Of a DNA stretch of 64,000 nucleotides, positions 32,163 to 44,667 are shown in pieces. This DNA comes from Megascapheus bottae (lineage: Eukaryota > Chordata > Mammalia > Rodentia > Geomyidae). Made by a program: the position numbers and the translations under genes. The notes under the pieces are model-generated. The model ran no database searches. It was not told the DNA's origin and saw only the letters and a list, made by a program, of their open reading frames with translations. The stretch is taken from assembly GCA_024803745.1 (NCBI GenBank), contig JANJXV010000043.1:4981518-5045517 (forward strand), given 5' to 3'. How positions within the stretch are numbered: position 1 is the first letter of the stretch; each line of letters opens with the position of its first letter.

Positions 32163-35100
32163 AACTCTCCAATTAAACGGCATAGCCTGTCTAGTTGGAT
32201 CAAAAAGCAAGAGCCAACGTTCTGCTGTCTTAAAGAGACACATCTTACCCAAAAAAACAATAATCTTTTGAAAGTGAGAGGTTGGAATAAACTCTATCTA
32301 GCTAATGGCCCCCATAAACAGGCTGGAGTTGCCATGCTCATATCAGATAAAATAGACTTCAAACCAAAATTAGTAAGTAAGGACAAAGAAGATTACTACA
32401 TACTACTAAAGGGATCTTTCCTCCAGGAAGACATAACGATCCTAAATATTTACACACCCAATCCCGGAGCTCGGAACTTCATCAAGCAAACTTTACTTAC
32501 ACTGAAACCATACATAGATCGAAATACAGTGATTGTTGGTGATATTAACACACCACTCTCACCTGTGGACAGATCCACAAGGCAAAAACTCAACAGAGAA
32601 ACATTAGAACTGAACAACTATATAGACCAACTAGATCTAACAGACATCTGCAGAATATTCCACCCAGCAACAACACAATATACGTTTTTCTCAGCAGCAC
32701 ATGGAACATTTTCCAAAATAGCTCACATCTTAGGCCATAAAACAAACCTGGACAGATTCAGAAACAATTATTCCATGCACACTCTCAGACCACAAACGCA
32801 TCAAGTTGGAACTGAACACACATCTCCACCAACGAAAACCCTGTAACCCATGGAGACTGAACAACACATTGTTGAATCACCAATGGGTCATCGAATACAT
32901 CAGAACAGAAATCCAACAGTTTATGAAATTTAACAGTAAGGAGCACACAAAATACCAACTCCTTTGGGAGACAGCAAAGGCAGTACTCAGAGGAAAATTT
33001 ATAGCGCTGAGTGCCTACAACAACAAGTTGGAAAAATTGCAAACCAACAAGTTAATGTCCCACCTTAAGCTCCTGGAAAAAGAGCAACAAACCAACCCTA
33101 ATCCCAGTAGAAGAAAGCAAATAATTAAAATCAAAGCAGAATTAAATAACTTGGAATCCAAAAAAACCTATAGAAAGAATCAACAAAACAAGGAGTTGGT
33201 TCTTTGAAAGAATTAACAAAATTGACAAGCCCTTACAAATCTTACCAAAAAAGAAGAGAGCATATAGAAATAAACAAAATCGCAGATGAAAATGGTAATA
33301 TCACGACAGAAATTACCAAGATCCAGAATATCATGAGGGAATACTTCTCAAACCTTTATGCCAACAAATTTGAGAATCTAGATGAAATGGATGAATTCCT
33401 AGCCAATATTAACATACCCACACTGAACCAAGAAGAACTAAGCCAACCCAATAGGCCTATTTCAAGCTCTGAAATAGAAATGGCAATTAGACAACTTCCA
33501 CCTAAGAAAAGCCCAGGGCCAGATGGATTCACAGCTGAATTCTATAAGGTCTTCAAAGCAGAGCTCACACCAATACTCCTCAAGCTCTTCGACGAAATTG
33601 AAAATGAAGGTTCCTTAACAAACTCTTTCTATGAAGCCAGTATAACCTTCATCCCCAAACCAGACAGAGATTCATCAAAGAAAGAGAACTATAGACCTAT
33701 ATCATTGATGAACATCGATGCAAAACTTCTCAACCAAATACTGGCCAACCGTCTACAACAACTCATCAAAAAAATTATACACTGTGATCAAACTGGATTC
33801 ATCACAGGGAGGCAAAGCTGGTTCAACATACGCAAATCAATTAAAATAATTCAACACATCAACAGGAGCAAGGACAAAAATCACATGATTCTCTCAATAG
33901 ACGCGGAAAAGGCATTTGACAAGTTCCAACAGCCCTTTATGTTAAAAGCTCTGGAGAAACTAGGAATCCTTGGAACATTCCTCAATCTAATAAAGGCTGT
34001 GTATGAGATACCTACTGCTAGTATTACACTTAATGGTGAAAATCTAAAGCCTTTCCCACTAAAATCAGGAACAGGACAAGGATGCCCACACTCTCCACTA
34101 CTCTTTAACATAGTACTAGAATTCCTAGCCAGTGCAATAAGGCAAGAAGCAAGCATAAAGGGGATCCAAGTAGGGAAAGAGGAAATAAAACTATCCCCCT
34201 TTGCAGATGACATGATTCTGTATTTAAAGAATCCTATAGACTCTACTTCCAAGCTCCTTGAGCTGATTCAAAGCTTTGGAAGAGTAGCAGGCTATAAAAC
34301 CAACCCTCAAAAATCAACTGCCTTCCTTTATGCCAACAGTGAGAAACGAGGCAATAATCAGGAAAGAAACTCCTTTCACAATAGCCTCAAAGAAAATAAA
34401 GTACCTAGGAAGTATCTTAACTAAGAATGTAAAGGACCTTTTTGATGAAAATGTTAAAACACTAAAAAAGGAAATTAAAGCAGAACTAAGGAAATGGAAA
34501 AACCTCCCATGGTTCTGGATTGGAAGAATCAACATTGTGAAAATGACAATCTTGCCAAGAGCTATCTACAAATTCAATGCAATACCCATCAACATCCCAA
34601 TGTCATTCTTTAAAGAAATAGAAGAGGCAACCCAAAATTTCATATGGAATAATAAAAGACTCCGTATAGCAAATACACCTCTTAGCAGAAAGGACAGCGC
34701 TGGAGGAATTTCAATTCCAAACTTTAGACTCTATTACAGAGCTATAACTCTCAAAACAGCTTGGTACTGGCACAGGAACAGGCTGAAGACCAATGGAATA
34801 GAACTGAGGACCCAGATATTAAACCACAGACGTATGGCCACCTAATCTTTGACAAGGGAGCCAAAAAATAGAATGGAAGAAAGACAGCCTCTTCAACAAG
34901 TTGTGCTGGCAGAACTGGTTAAGCACCTGCAGAAAACTAAAGCTGGATCCTTCTTTTTCTCCTTGCACTAGAATTAACTCCAAATGGATCAAAGACCTGG
35001 AGGTAAAAGCTGACACACTGAAAACTCTACAGGAAGGAATAGGAGATATACTAGGCCTCCTTGGCACAGGTCGAAACTTTCTTAATAAGGAGCAAGAATC

Positions 35101-35945
35101 ACAACGAATCAGAGAGAGGCTCGATAAGTGGGACTGCATTAAACTGCAGAGTTTTTGTATGGCAAAGGACATAGCTAGTAAATTAATTAGGAAGCCTACA
35201 GTGTGGGAGGAGATCTTCACCAACCAAACAACGGACAAAGGCCTCATATCTAAAATATATCAACAACTCAAAAAATTGAATCACTCCAACACTAACCTCC
35301 AAAGTAACAACCATCCCATTAAAAAATGGGCCAAAGACTTAAAGAGAGTCTTCTCTGAAGAAGAAACAAAAATGGCCTATAGACACATGAAGAAATGCTC
35401 AACATCTCTGGTCATAAAAGAAATGCAAATCAAAACAACTCTAAGATTCCACCTCACTCCTGTTAGAATGGCCAAGATCAGGAAAACGAATGACAACAGA
35501 TGCTGGAGGGGATGTGGCCAGGAGGGATCACTACTACACTGTTGGTGGGAGTGCAAACTCGTTCAACCACTATGGAAAGCAGTGTGGCAGTGCCTCAAAA
35601 GGCTAAACATAGAACTCCCCTATGACCCAGCAATTCAACTACTTGGCATTTACCCAACCACCCAGAAACAAGGACATACTAAACGCACTAGCACAACAAT
35701 GTTTATTGCAGCACTATTCACCATAGCAAAGATATGGAACCAACCTAGATGTTCCTCAGTTGATTAGTGGATCAACAAGTTGTGGTATTTGTACACAATG
35801 GAATTCTATGCTGCTTTCAGAAGGAATGACAACGCCCCATTTGTTAGGAAATGGATAGAGTTAGAAAAAATCATATTAAGTTAAGTAAGCCAGACTAAAA
35901 GGAACTTAGGCTCAATGGTTTCCCTCATTCGTCATAATCAGTAGA
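32163..35945 (+). pseudogene. L1 ORF2, almost complete but frameshifted
   Basis: Lacks the first codons including the ATG. Endonuclease landmarks are HKQAGVAMLISDK, the GDINTPLSP block near 32540 and FFSAAHGTFSK. The long 33204-34424 frame holds the reverse-transcriptase fingers and palm with [34 protein letters not shown] and the catalytic FADDMILYL near 34200. Frameshifts occur near 32765, 33200, 34340, 34830 and 34865. A TAG at 35764 replaces a Glu codon. Confidence 0.92.
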
Positions 35946-36399
35946 AACCCTGGGCTCTACTAGCAGAGATTTGCAATAGAGCAAAATCTTGATACATAAG
36001 GACATATAATGTGAAGCTAATTGAAAGGACCTCCAGGATAGTGAAACAAAAGCCATATAATGAATGATTGTTGTCCTTAATGTACTATGTTGTCCCTCAA
36101 CTCCTTTGCTGTCCCTTGGTTATCTCATATTGGTATAGTATCTCACTTTGTTATCTGATATATTGAATTTATTTGTATTTGGATATTTGAAATTTGATAG
36201 GGAGGGGGGGAAGCCAAGACGGGTGGGGGTTGTGGGGGGGGAGGGAAACGGGTACCAAGACATGTGAAAGGGTATCAATGTATGTGAATTAATTCACCTT
36301 CTATCTGGCAAATATCATGTAACCCTTTTACTAATTACAATAAAAAACAAAAAAGGAATAATAAAATAAAAATAAATAAAAAAAATAAAGAAAGAGAAA

Positions 36400-38399
36400 A
36401 AAAAAGAAAGTACCTAGGAATTAGCTTAACTAAGAATGTAAAGGACCTTTTTGATGAAAACTTTAAAACCCTAAAAAAGGAAATTAAAGCACAACTAAGG
36501 AAATGGAAAAACCTCCCATGCTCCTGTATTGGAAGAATCAACATTGTGAAAATGACAATCTTGCCAAGAGCTATCTACAAATTCAATGCAATACCCATCA
36601 ACATCCCAATGTCATTCTTTAAAGAAATAGAAGAGGCAATCCAAAATTTCATATGGAATAATAAAAGACCCTGTATAGCAAAAACACCTCTTAGCAGAAA
36701 GAACAGCACTGGAGGAATTTCAATTCCAAACTTTAGACTCTATTACATAGCTATAACTCTCAAAACAGCTTGGTACTGGCACAGGAACAGGCCTGAAGAA
36801 CAATGGAATAGAACTGAGCACCCAGATATTAAACCACAGACCTATGGCCACCTAATCTTTGACCAGGGAGCCAAAAAAATAGAATGGAAGAAAGACAGCC
36901 TCTTCAACAAGTTGTGCTGGCAGAACTGGTTAAGCACCTGCAGAAAACTAAAGCTGGATCCTTCTTTGTCACCTTGCACTAGAATTAACTCCAAATGGAT
37001 CAAAAACCTGGAGGTAAAAGCTGACACACTGAAAACTTTACATGAAGGAATAGGAGATACACTAGGCCTCCTTGGCACAGGTGGAAACTTTCTTAATAAG
37101 GACCATGAATCACAACAAATCAGAGAATGGCTGGATAAGTGGGATTGCATTAAACTGCAGAGCTTTTGTATGGCAAAGGACATAGCTAGTAAACTAATCA
37201 GGAAGCCTACAGAATGGGAGAAGATCTTCACCAACCAAACAACGGACAAAGGCCTCATATCTAAAATATATCAACAACTCAAAAAATTGAATCACTCCAA
37301 AACTAACCTCCAAAGTAACAACCATCCCATTAAAAAATGGGCCAAAGGCTTAAAGAGTGTTTTCTCTGAAGAAGAAACAAAAATGGCCTATAGACACATG
37401 AAGAAATGCTCAACATCTCTGGTCATAAAAGAAATGCAAATTAAAACAACTCTAAGATTCCACCTCACTCCAGTTAGAATGGTCAGGATCAGGAAAACGA
37501 ATAACAACAGATGCTGGAGGGGATGTGGCCAGAAGGGATCACTACTACACTGTTGGTGGGAGGGCAATCTCGTTCAACCACTATGGAAAGCAGTGTGGCA
37601 GTGCCTCAAAAGGCTAAACATAGAACTCCCCTTTGACCCAGCAATTCCACTACTTGGCATTTACCCAACCATCCAGAAAGAAACACATACTAAATCCACT
37701 AGCACAACAATGTTCATTGCAGCACTATTCACCATAGCAAAGATATGGAACCAACCCAGATGTCCCTCAGTTGATGAGTGGATCAACAAGTTGTGGTATT
37801 TGTACACAGTGGAATTCTATGCTGATGTCAGAAAGAATGACATCACCCCATTTGTTAGGAAATGGAAAGACTTAGAAAAAGTCATATTAAGTGAAGTAAG
37901 CGAGACTCAAAGGAACTTAGGCTCAATGGTTTCCCTCATTTGTCATAATCATTAGAAACCTTGGGCTATACTATCAGAGATCTCAATAGAGCAAAATCTT
38001 GATACATAAGGCAATATAATGTGAAGCTAATTGAAAGGACCTCCAGGATATTGAAACAAATGCCATATAATGAATAATTGTTGTCCTTAGTGTACTATGT
38101 TGTCTCTCATCTCCTTTGTTATCCCTTGGTTATCTCATATTGGTATAGTATCTCACTTTGTTATCTGATATATTGAATTTATTTGTATTTGGATATTTGA
38201 AATTTGATAGGGAAGGGCGGTAAACCAAGACGGGATGGGGATGTGGGGGGGGGAGGAAAATGGGTACCAAGACATGTGAAAGGGTATCAATGTATGTGAA
38301 TTAATGCACCTTCTCTCTGGCAAATATCACGTAACCCTTTTACTAATTACAATAAAAAACAAAAAAGGAATAATAAAAAAATAAAAAAAATAAAAAAGT
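36400..38399 (+). mobile_element. L1 copy 4: 5'-truncated, joined to copy 3
   Basis: Starts within reverse transcriptase (AAAGTACCTAGGAATTAG) right after the A-rich end of copy 3. Its own end repeats the same unusual tail, ACAAAAAAGGAATAATAAAA, seen at 36350. Nucleotide details near the ORF2 end match copy 2 at 28.1 kb more closely than copy 3. Confidence 0.9.
36546..37955 (+). CDS. Open L1 ORF2 C-terminal frame (469 codons)
   Basis: An uninterrupted frame covering the thumb to C-terminal domain of L1 ORF2. It includes [32 protein letters not shown], the [16 protein letters not shown] cysteine motif and [18 protein letters not shown] before the normal stop. The endonuclease and catalytic FADD are absent, so no enzyme is expected. 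Openness indicates a fairly young insertion. The ATG is internal to ORF2 and not a real start. Confidence 0.75.
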   Translation: MKMTILPRAIYKFNAIPINIPMSFFKEIEEAIQNFIWNNKRPCIAKTPLSRKNSTGGISIPNFRLYYIAITLKTAWYWHRNRPEEQWNRTEHPDIKPQTYGHLIFDQGAKKIEWKKDSLFNKLCWQNWLSTCRKLKLDPSLSPCTRINSKWIKNLEVKADTLKTLHEGIGDTLGLLGTGGNFLNKDHESQQIREWLDKWDCIKLQSFCMAKDIASKLIRKPTEWEKIFTNQTTDKGLISKIYQQLKKLNHSKTNLQSNNHPIKKWAKGLKSVFSEEETKMAYRHMKKCSTSLVIKEMQIKTTLRFHLTPVRMVRIRKTNNNRCWRGCGQKGSLLHCWWEGNLVQPLWKAVWQCLKRLNIELPFDPAIPLLGIYPTIQKETHTKSTSTTMFIAALFTIAKIWNQPRCPSVDEWINKLWYLYTVEFYADVRKNDITPFVRKWKDLEKVILSEVSETQRNLGSMVSLICHNH

Positions 38400-38451
38400 A
38401 TAAACAGAATCTGTATATTAATAATATTGTAACATTCAAGAAGGTCATAAT

Positions 38452-38640
38452 GGGTCAGGAGTTTGGCCTAGTGGTAGAGTGCTTGCCTGGCATGCATGAA
38501 GACCTGGATTCGATTCCACCGTACCACATACATAGAAAAATCTGGAAGTGGTGCTGTGGTTCAAGTGGTAGAGCTCTAGCCTTGAGAAAGTCCAAGGGCA
38601 GTGCTCAAGCCCTGAGTTAAAGCCTGGGATTGGCAAAAAA
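38452..38640 (+). mobile_element. ID-like SINE inside the calbindin pseudogene
   Basis: CAGGAGTTTGGCCTAGTGG with the A-box, GATTCGATTCC B-box and a GGCAAAAAAA tail. Sits between the ATAATGG and ATGGCTTTG parts of the pseudogene. Confidence 0.92.
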
Positions 38641-38867
38641 ATGGCTTTGTCAAGAAGCTGTATCAGACTGACTAACTCTTGTTCTCTCTTCTGAAAACAA
38701 CTAGGGCTGATGACCATAACCACAAGCTAGGAATACATTGTACCTAAAAAATGATGTTCACTGTATAGGAGTATGCTGTATTTTCTTCTATATCTGTTAA
38801 TTTCACTGCATATAGATAATTATCCAAGATGTGTGGCATATTTTTTCTACTTGTTTCAATGTTGGGG

Positions 38868-39062
38868 TTTTTTTGTGAGTCATGGGGCTTGAGTTCAGGG
38901 CCTAAGCACTGACCTTGGACTTTTCACAAGGCTAGAGCTCTACCACTTGAGCCACAGCACCGCTTCCAGACTTTTTCTATGTATATGGTACAGAGTAATC
39001 AAACCTGGGTCTTCGTGCATGCTAGGCAAGCACTCTACCACTAGGCCAAACTCCCGGCCATT
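38868..39062 (-). mobile_element. ID-like SINE
   Basis: Reverse copy from GTGAGTCATGGGGCTTGAG to CACTAGGCCAAACTCCCGGCC. Confidence 0.92.
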
Positions 39063-39838
39063 TCTATGCTGTTTTTACTGTACAACTTTTGTAACTATAT
39101 AATTGGGAAAGGGAGATTTTATGCTAAAATCAAGCAGTATTCCATATTTGTGTGTATGTGTGTGTGTGTATAGTTACTTACATATACTTGTTTTCATATG
39201 TATATATATGTATATACAAATATACTTATTTCCATGTATACAGTTGGAAATTAATATTTTTCCAAGTAATTCATCAGAATTAATCTCTAAAAGTCTAACT
39301 TCTGATGTGCAAATGCACATTTGTCACTGAATGAGACAATAATCATGACAAATCCATCATTCTTAGGCAATCCTCTGACTATACCATAAACTATTTCTAA
39401 GCTACATTCCCAGCTATTAAGAGAAATGACCTTTTATGTCTAAAATATCACAGTATCAATACATCAATAAAGAATCATTTGTAGCTTTTTCAGGAATTAG
39501 CTTTTTTTTCAGGCATTAGCAGGAACCCTAGATAGTTTACTAATCGTTTGATATCCAATGGTTGCCTCAAGTCGATTTGGTATCAAGGGATGACAACAGC
39601 AGAGGAGCCAAAAAAATCTGTCTGACTTGATACTGACATTTCTGACATATCTACTGTCAGCAAGCATGATGTGTTTTTCATTTTCTAAACCATTTCATAG
39701 GGGTCAAATTATAATAATTCTCATAAACTGCTGTCTTATGTCATGTCTTGTATGTCATCTCCAATTAAATTTATGATGGAAAAGATCCTAGTGTCTGGTT
39801 TTCACAGTTTCTGGACTTTCTTTCTGTGTAGAACTGTT
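39063..39838. other. Intergenic, AT-rich, nothing recognised
   Basis: Includes a short TGTATATATA stretch at about 39160-39240. No gene supported. Confidence 0.35.
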
Positions 39839-39849
39839 CATTTGTACCA

Positions 39850-41735
39850 TAGGCTACCCACACTGAACAACGATGAGGTAAACAAATTGAACAGACCAAT
39901 TTCTTACAATGAAATTGTGGAAGCAATCAGGGAAATGCCAACCAAAAAAAGCCCAGGTCTAGATGGTTTCACTGCGGAATTCTACAAGACGTTTAAAGAT
40001 GAAATATCACCTATAGTTTTGAAGCTCTTCCGAGAAATAGAAACAGAAGGAGCAATATTAAAATTCATTTTATGAAACTAATATTACTCTCATCTCCAAA
40101 CCAGGGAAAGACCCAACAAAAACAAGAAAACTACAGACCTATCTCTCTAATGAACACAGATGCAAAACTCCTCAATAAAATATTAGCCAACAGAATCCAG
40201 AAACAAATTTAAAAAATCATACACTATGATCAAGTGGGCTTCATCCCACAAATGCAAGGCTGGTTTAACATTCGCAAATCAATCAATGTAATACATCATA
40301 TCAATAGAGCTAAGGGTAAGAATCATATGATAATTTCTCTGCATGCGGAGAAGACATTTGACAAAATACAACATCCATTCATGTTGAAAGCTCTAGAAAA
40401 AATAGGTATAAGAGGTACATTCCTCAAAATAGTGAAAGCCATATATGAAAAACCTACAGCCAGTATTATACTAAATGGTGAAAGACTGGAACCATTCACC
40501 TTAAAATCAGGAACTAGACAGGGATGCACACTCTCTCCATTTCTCTTCAATATAGTGCTGGAACCCTTAGCCAGAGCAATAAGACAAGAAAAGGACATCA
40601 AAGGGATCCACATAGGGAAAGAAGAAACGAAACTATCCTTATTCACAGACGACATGATCCTCTACTTGAGTGACCCAACAAACTCCACTCCCAAACTACT
40701 AGAATTAATAAATCACTTTAGCAAAGTGGCAGGATACAAAATCAACTTTCAGAAGTCAGTAGCCTTCTTGTACACCAACAATACACAAACAGAAGGCCAA
40801 ATCAAGAAAATGATCCCATTCGCAATAGCCCTCAAAAGAATAAAATACTTAGGAATATACTTAACCAAAGAAGTAAAGGAATTATTCAATGAAAATTATA
40901 AAAGCCTAATGAAAGAAATTAAAGAGGACACTAGGAAACGGAAAGGCATCCCATGCTCATGGCTAGGGAGAATCAACATAGTGAAAATGGCTATACTGCC
41001 AAAACTGATATACAAATTCAATGCAATCCCCATCAAAATAACAAAGACATTCTTTACGGAAATTGAAGATATAATCCAAAGATTCATATGGAACAAGAAA
41101 AGACCTAGAATAGCCAAAACAATTCTAGGCAAAAAGAGCAAAGCTGGTGGTATTACAATACCAGACTTCAAACTCTACTATAGAGCCATAGTAACAAAAA
41201 CTGCTTGGTACTGGCAAAAAACAGACCAGAAGATCAGTGGAACAGAATAGAAGACCCAGAAATAGAACCATATCCCTATAGGCAACTTGTATTTGACAAA
41301 GGAGCCAAAGATATACAATGGAACAAACACAGTCTATTCAATTACTGGTGCTGGAAAAACTGGGCAGCCACATGCAGAAAACTAAAAATTGACCCTAGCC
41401 TTTCGCCATGCACAAGCATTAAATCAAAGTGGATCAAAGACCTCTATGTCAGACTGGAAACCGTGAAATTGCTACATGATAATGTAGGACAGACACTGGA
41501 ACTAATAGGCACAGGCAACAGATTCCTGAACAGAATCCCAGGGTCACAACAGATTGGAGAGAGACTCGATAAATGGGACTACCTAAAAATAAAAAGTTTC
41601 TGTACAGATAAAAACATAGTTGCAAAAGTAGAGAGACAGCCAACCAACTGGGAAAAGATATTCACCAACAATATATCTGACAAATGCGTAATATCCAATA
41701 TCTACAGGGAACTCAAGAAACTAATCCCCAAGCCT
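39850..41735 (+). mobile_element. L1 copy 5: internal ORF2 fragment of the copy-1 lineage
   Basis: Covers the fingers, palm, thumb and part of the C-terminal region. A long open frame (40234-41250) holds [20 protein letters not shown]. The catalytic motif reads FTDD instead of FADD. A short frameshift precedes 41205-41741, which ends at LKKLIP, where a SINE begins. Both ends are truncated; no 3' UTR or poly(A) is seen. Confidence 0.9.
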
Positions 41736-41938
41736 GGATAGATTGTGAATATAATCCTAGTTACTCAGAAGGCTGAGATGTGAGGATCATCATTTGAAAC
41801 CATGATTATCCTATCTCCAATTAACTACTTAAAAGCAGGAGAGCCATGGCTCAAGTGGTAGAGTGCTATCCCTCAACGACAAAACTCAGCAAACAATGCC
41901 CAGGCCCTGAATTCAAGTCTTAGGAACAACAAGAGATG
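41730..41938 (+). mobile_element. SINE, B1/ID dimer
   Basis: AAGCCTGGATAGATTGTGAA head, CTCAGAAGGCTGAGATG and a CCCTGAATTCAAG tail; abuts the L1 end. Confidence 0.75.
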
Positions 41939-42199
41939 GGGGGGGAATAAATATCCACCAAAGGATTTGAGCTCTGCTCTAGGCACAGTTTGTATATGAC
42001 ATTTGCATCTTTCATTTCTGTATTTATTTTAATAGCCCACATTCTTTCATACCCATTTACATTTTAGCAAATACATTCAAGAAAATATGGCTGTGTCAAG
42101 TATACATGCCTTTGACATTAATTACTACCAGTACAATGTATCTCCAGAAGCTTTTCTGTTTTGCACACTGAAAGGGCAGTCACTTTTTAAGACTTTCTT

Positions 42200-42940
42200 T
42201 ATTCCAGTTTAATAAACTATATTGTCAGTCTATTCCCTCATCTAATCCTTCATCATTGGCTGAATGTCATTGGCATTTTGGTAATGCCAATATCTAATTT
42301 TCATATCTAATTTTCATACATAGTTTTATTCATTTCATCTCTTCTTTGTTTTTTTCTTCCTTTTGGTTAGTTTGGAAATATGTTTATTAATCTTCTGTAT
42401 ATTTTCCAATGGCCAACTTTGGGTGTCCTCCTTTGTATTATTCTTTTTTATTAATTTTCACTCTGAACTTTATTACTTCAATCTACTTCTCAATTTGAAG
42501 ATATGGTTGTGCTTATGCTTGTTTCAGGGATTAAGATGTGTCTTTACCTGTTGATTTGAAATATTTCTATTTTTAATGTAAGCACTCAGCTGTAAATATT
42601 TCTCTTTCCTTATTTCCAATAGTCCTAGTGTTTTATTTGGTTGTATGATTTTTTTGGTGGATTATGGGGCTTGAACTCAGCCTGGGCACAGTCCCTGATT
42701 TCTTCAGCTTAAGGCTACCCACCTACCCTTGAGCCAATCCCCACTTCCCATTTTCTAGAGGTTAATTGGAGATAAGAATCTCAGGTCCTTTTGTGCCTGG
42801 GTGGGCTTTGAACCTTGATCCTCAGATCTTAGCTAGGATTACAGACATGAGCCACCTTCCTGGCTTGGTTCTATGATTTCCTTAATTGCGTCTGTGATTT
42901 CTTCATTGACTCACTAACTATTCAAAAGTGTATTGCCCTT
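42200..42940 (-). mobile_element. Old L1 ORF2 remnant
   Basis: GATTTCTTCATTGACTCAC and CTATTCAAAAGTGTATTG near 42900 resemble the minus-strand L1 region near 3720-3760. The 42360-42600 part has similar wording but is strongly decayed. A SINE interrupts it. Confidence 0.5.
42648..42868 (-). mobile_element. SINE, B1/ID dimer
   Basis: TGGGGCTTGAACTCAGCC at one end and GGATTACAGACATGAGCC at the other. Confidence 0.85.
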
Positions 42941-43122
42941 GGGCCAGGAGTTTGGCCTAGTGGTAGAGTGTATGCACGAAGACCTGGGTTCAATTCCTTG
43001 GTACCACATACATAGAAAAAAGCCAGAAGTGGTGCTGAGACTCAAGTGGTAGAGCTCTAGGCTTGAGTAAGTCCAAGGACATTCTCAGGCCAGGAGCTCA
43101 AGCCCAGGACTGGCAAAAAAAA
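42941..43122 (+). mobile_element. ID-like SINE with internal deletion
   Basis: GGGCCAGGAGTTTGGCCTAG; the GCTTGCCTGGCATG block is shortened, then the GGTTCAATTCC B-box. Confidence 0.9.
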
Positions 43123-43407
43123 TATGATGGTCTCTCAACCCTTGAGGTTAAGCACGACTAGGGTTCAGGTAGCTAAATGAAATGCCTTACTAAATAGTTC
43201 AACAGATGATGATAATGATGGTGATAACTATATTTGTATTTAATAAATTCCTACACAATGTGGATATTATCCATTCTGCTATTTCCCCCCAGCTGAGTAT
43301 ACTAAAAACTGAGCACCATTAGAAATCCAGTCTGCTCAGTTTATAACTCTGAGCTGATGCTGAAAAATAGCTTTGAACTACAAACCTATATATTGAGTTC
43401 TCCATGA

Positions 43408-44250
43408 ATTATATATATATTGCCTTGTCCTAGAGCTTGAACTCAGGGCATGGACACTGTCCCTGAGCTTCTTTTATTCAACTCTAGTACTTTAACATTT
43501 GAGCCACAGCTCTGCTTCTAACTACTTTGGTAATACATTGGAGATAAGAATCTCATGGACTCCTCAGTTGATGAGTGGATCAACAAGATGTGGTATTTAT
43601 ACACAATGGAATTCTATGCTGCTGTCAGAAAGAATTACATCGCCCCATTTGTAAGGAAATGGAAAGACTTAGAAAAAATCATATTAATTGAAGTAATCCA
43701 GACTCAAAGAAACATAGGCTCAATGGTTTCCCTCATTTGTCATAATCAGTAGAAACCTTGGACTCTCCTAGCAGAGCTCTACAAGAGAACAAAACCTGGA
43801 TATGTAAGGCCATGACACTAAATGAAAGACCTCCAGTATATAGAAACAAAAGCCATATAATGAGTGATTGTTGTCCTGAATGTACTGTTATCTCTCATCT
43901 CTTTTGCGGTCCCTTAGCTATCTCATATTGTTACAGTATTTCACCTGGTTGTCTGATATATTGTATATATGTGTATTTGGTTATTTGAAGTCAGATAGGG
44001 AAGGGGGAAACCAAGATGGGGGTGGGGGTGGGGGAAGGGAAATGGGGACCAAGACATGAGAAAGAGTATCAATGTATGTGGAGTAATGCACTTTCTATCT
44101 GGTGAATATAATGTAACCCTTCTATTAATTACAATAAAAATATACGAAAGAAAAAGAATCTCATAGACTTTTCTGCCTGAACTTTGAATGTTGATTGTCA
44201 CATCTCAGCCTCCTGAGTAGCTATGACTACTGACAAGGGTACCTGGCTCC
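43408..44250 (-). mobile_element. SINE, B1/ID dimer, split by an L1 tail
   Basis: Left part 43408-43560 (TTGAACTCAGGGCATGG ... GATAAGAATCTCATGGAC) continues at 44151 (AAGAATCTCATAGACTTTTC ... CTCCTGAGTAGC). Confidence 0.85.
43561..44150 (+). mobile_element. 5'-truncated L1 3' end inside a SINE
   Basis: Starts CTCAGTTGATGAGTGGATC, includes the ORF2 end, 3' UTR and AATTACAATAAAAATATACG. Target duplication AAGAATCTCATRGAC at both sides of the SINE break. Confidence 0.9.
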
Positions 44251-44458
44251 TAGTTATCATTTTTTAATAATGACAGTTTTCCCTACTATATGTTACTATG
44301 AACTAAATTCTGATTTAGAACATTCGACTCTGTGTGGTAAAGGATTTCAGTCAAATGCTCTGGGTACCACACATTTCTGAGAAGCAATCTAAATACAACA
44401 CATTTGCTGGCATACTGAAGATCACACAAGCTTTAATTCGTGAATTCTAGGCACACAT

Positions 44459-44653
44459 TTTTTTTGCTAGTCGTGGGGCTTGAACTCAGGGCCTGGGCAC
44501 TGTCCTTGGACTATTCTCAAAGCTAGAGCAATACCACTTGAGCCACAACACCACTTCCAGCTTTTTTCTATGTATGTGGTACCGAGGAATTGAACCCAGG
44601 TCTTCGTGCCTGCTGGGCACGCACTCTACCACTAGGCCAAACTCCCAGCCAAG
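44459..44653 (-). mobile_element. ID-like SINE
   Basis: Reverse copy from GCTAGTCGTGGGGCTTGAAC to ACTAGGCCAAACTCCCAGCC. Confidence 0.92.
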
Positions 44654-44667
44654 GAACACCTTTTATG

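Larger units (their letters stand above)
30433..36345 (+). mobile_element. L1 copy 3: complete 5' UTR and long ORF2, ORF1 missing
   Basis: Starts GGGAAGGAAGATGGCGCC. It has a 1.44-kb 5' UTR, a roughly 290-bp unrecognised segment where ORF1 should be, ORF2 from its 25th codon onward, and a 3' end AATTACAATAAAAAAC. Immediately followed by L1 copy 4. The 12-bp duplication ATAAACAGAATC (30421-30432 and 38400-38411) brackets both copies. Confidence 0.9.
29770..38704 (+). pseudogene. Calb1: Calbindin-D28k processed pseudogene, split by an L1 block and a SINE
   Basis: Calbindin-D28k is a cytosolic EF-hand calcium buffer. An intron-less, broken copy begins near ATGGCAAAACC at 29770. Readable pieces include [54 protein letters not shown] and [13 protein letters not shown]. 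The match stops at NKQN at 30432, where an 8-kb L1 block sits. It resumes at 38412 with LYINNI, TFKK, then a SINE, then MALS and KLYQTD, ending at a TAG at 38702. Stops, shifts and a small insertion in the last EF hand are present. The KNKQ-ELDINNITTYKK-type ending favours calbindin over calretinin. Confidence 0.88.

Noticed and set aside
36546..37955. Idea of a functional reverse transcriptase
   Set aside because: The open frame lacks the endonuclease and the catalytic FADD motif; it is the C-terminal third of L1 ORF2.
38452..38530. Possible tRNA gene from A-box and B-box
   Set aside because: It has a SINE body, an A-rich tail and many copies; no complete cloverleaf with an anticodon arm is seen.
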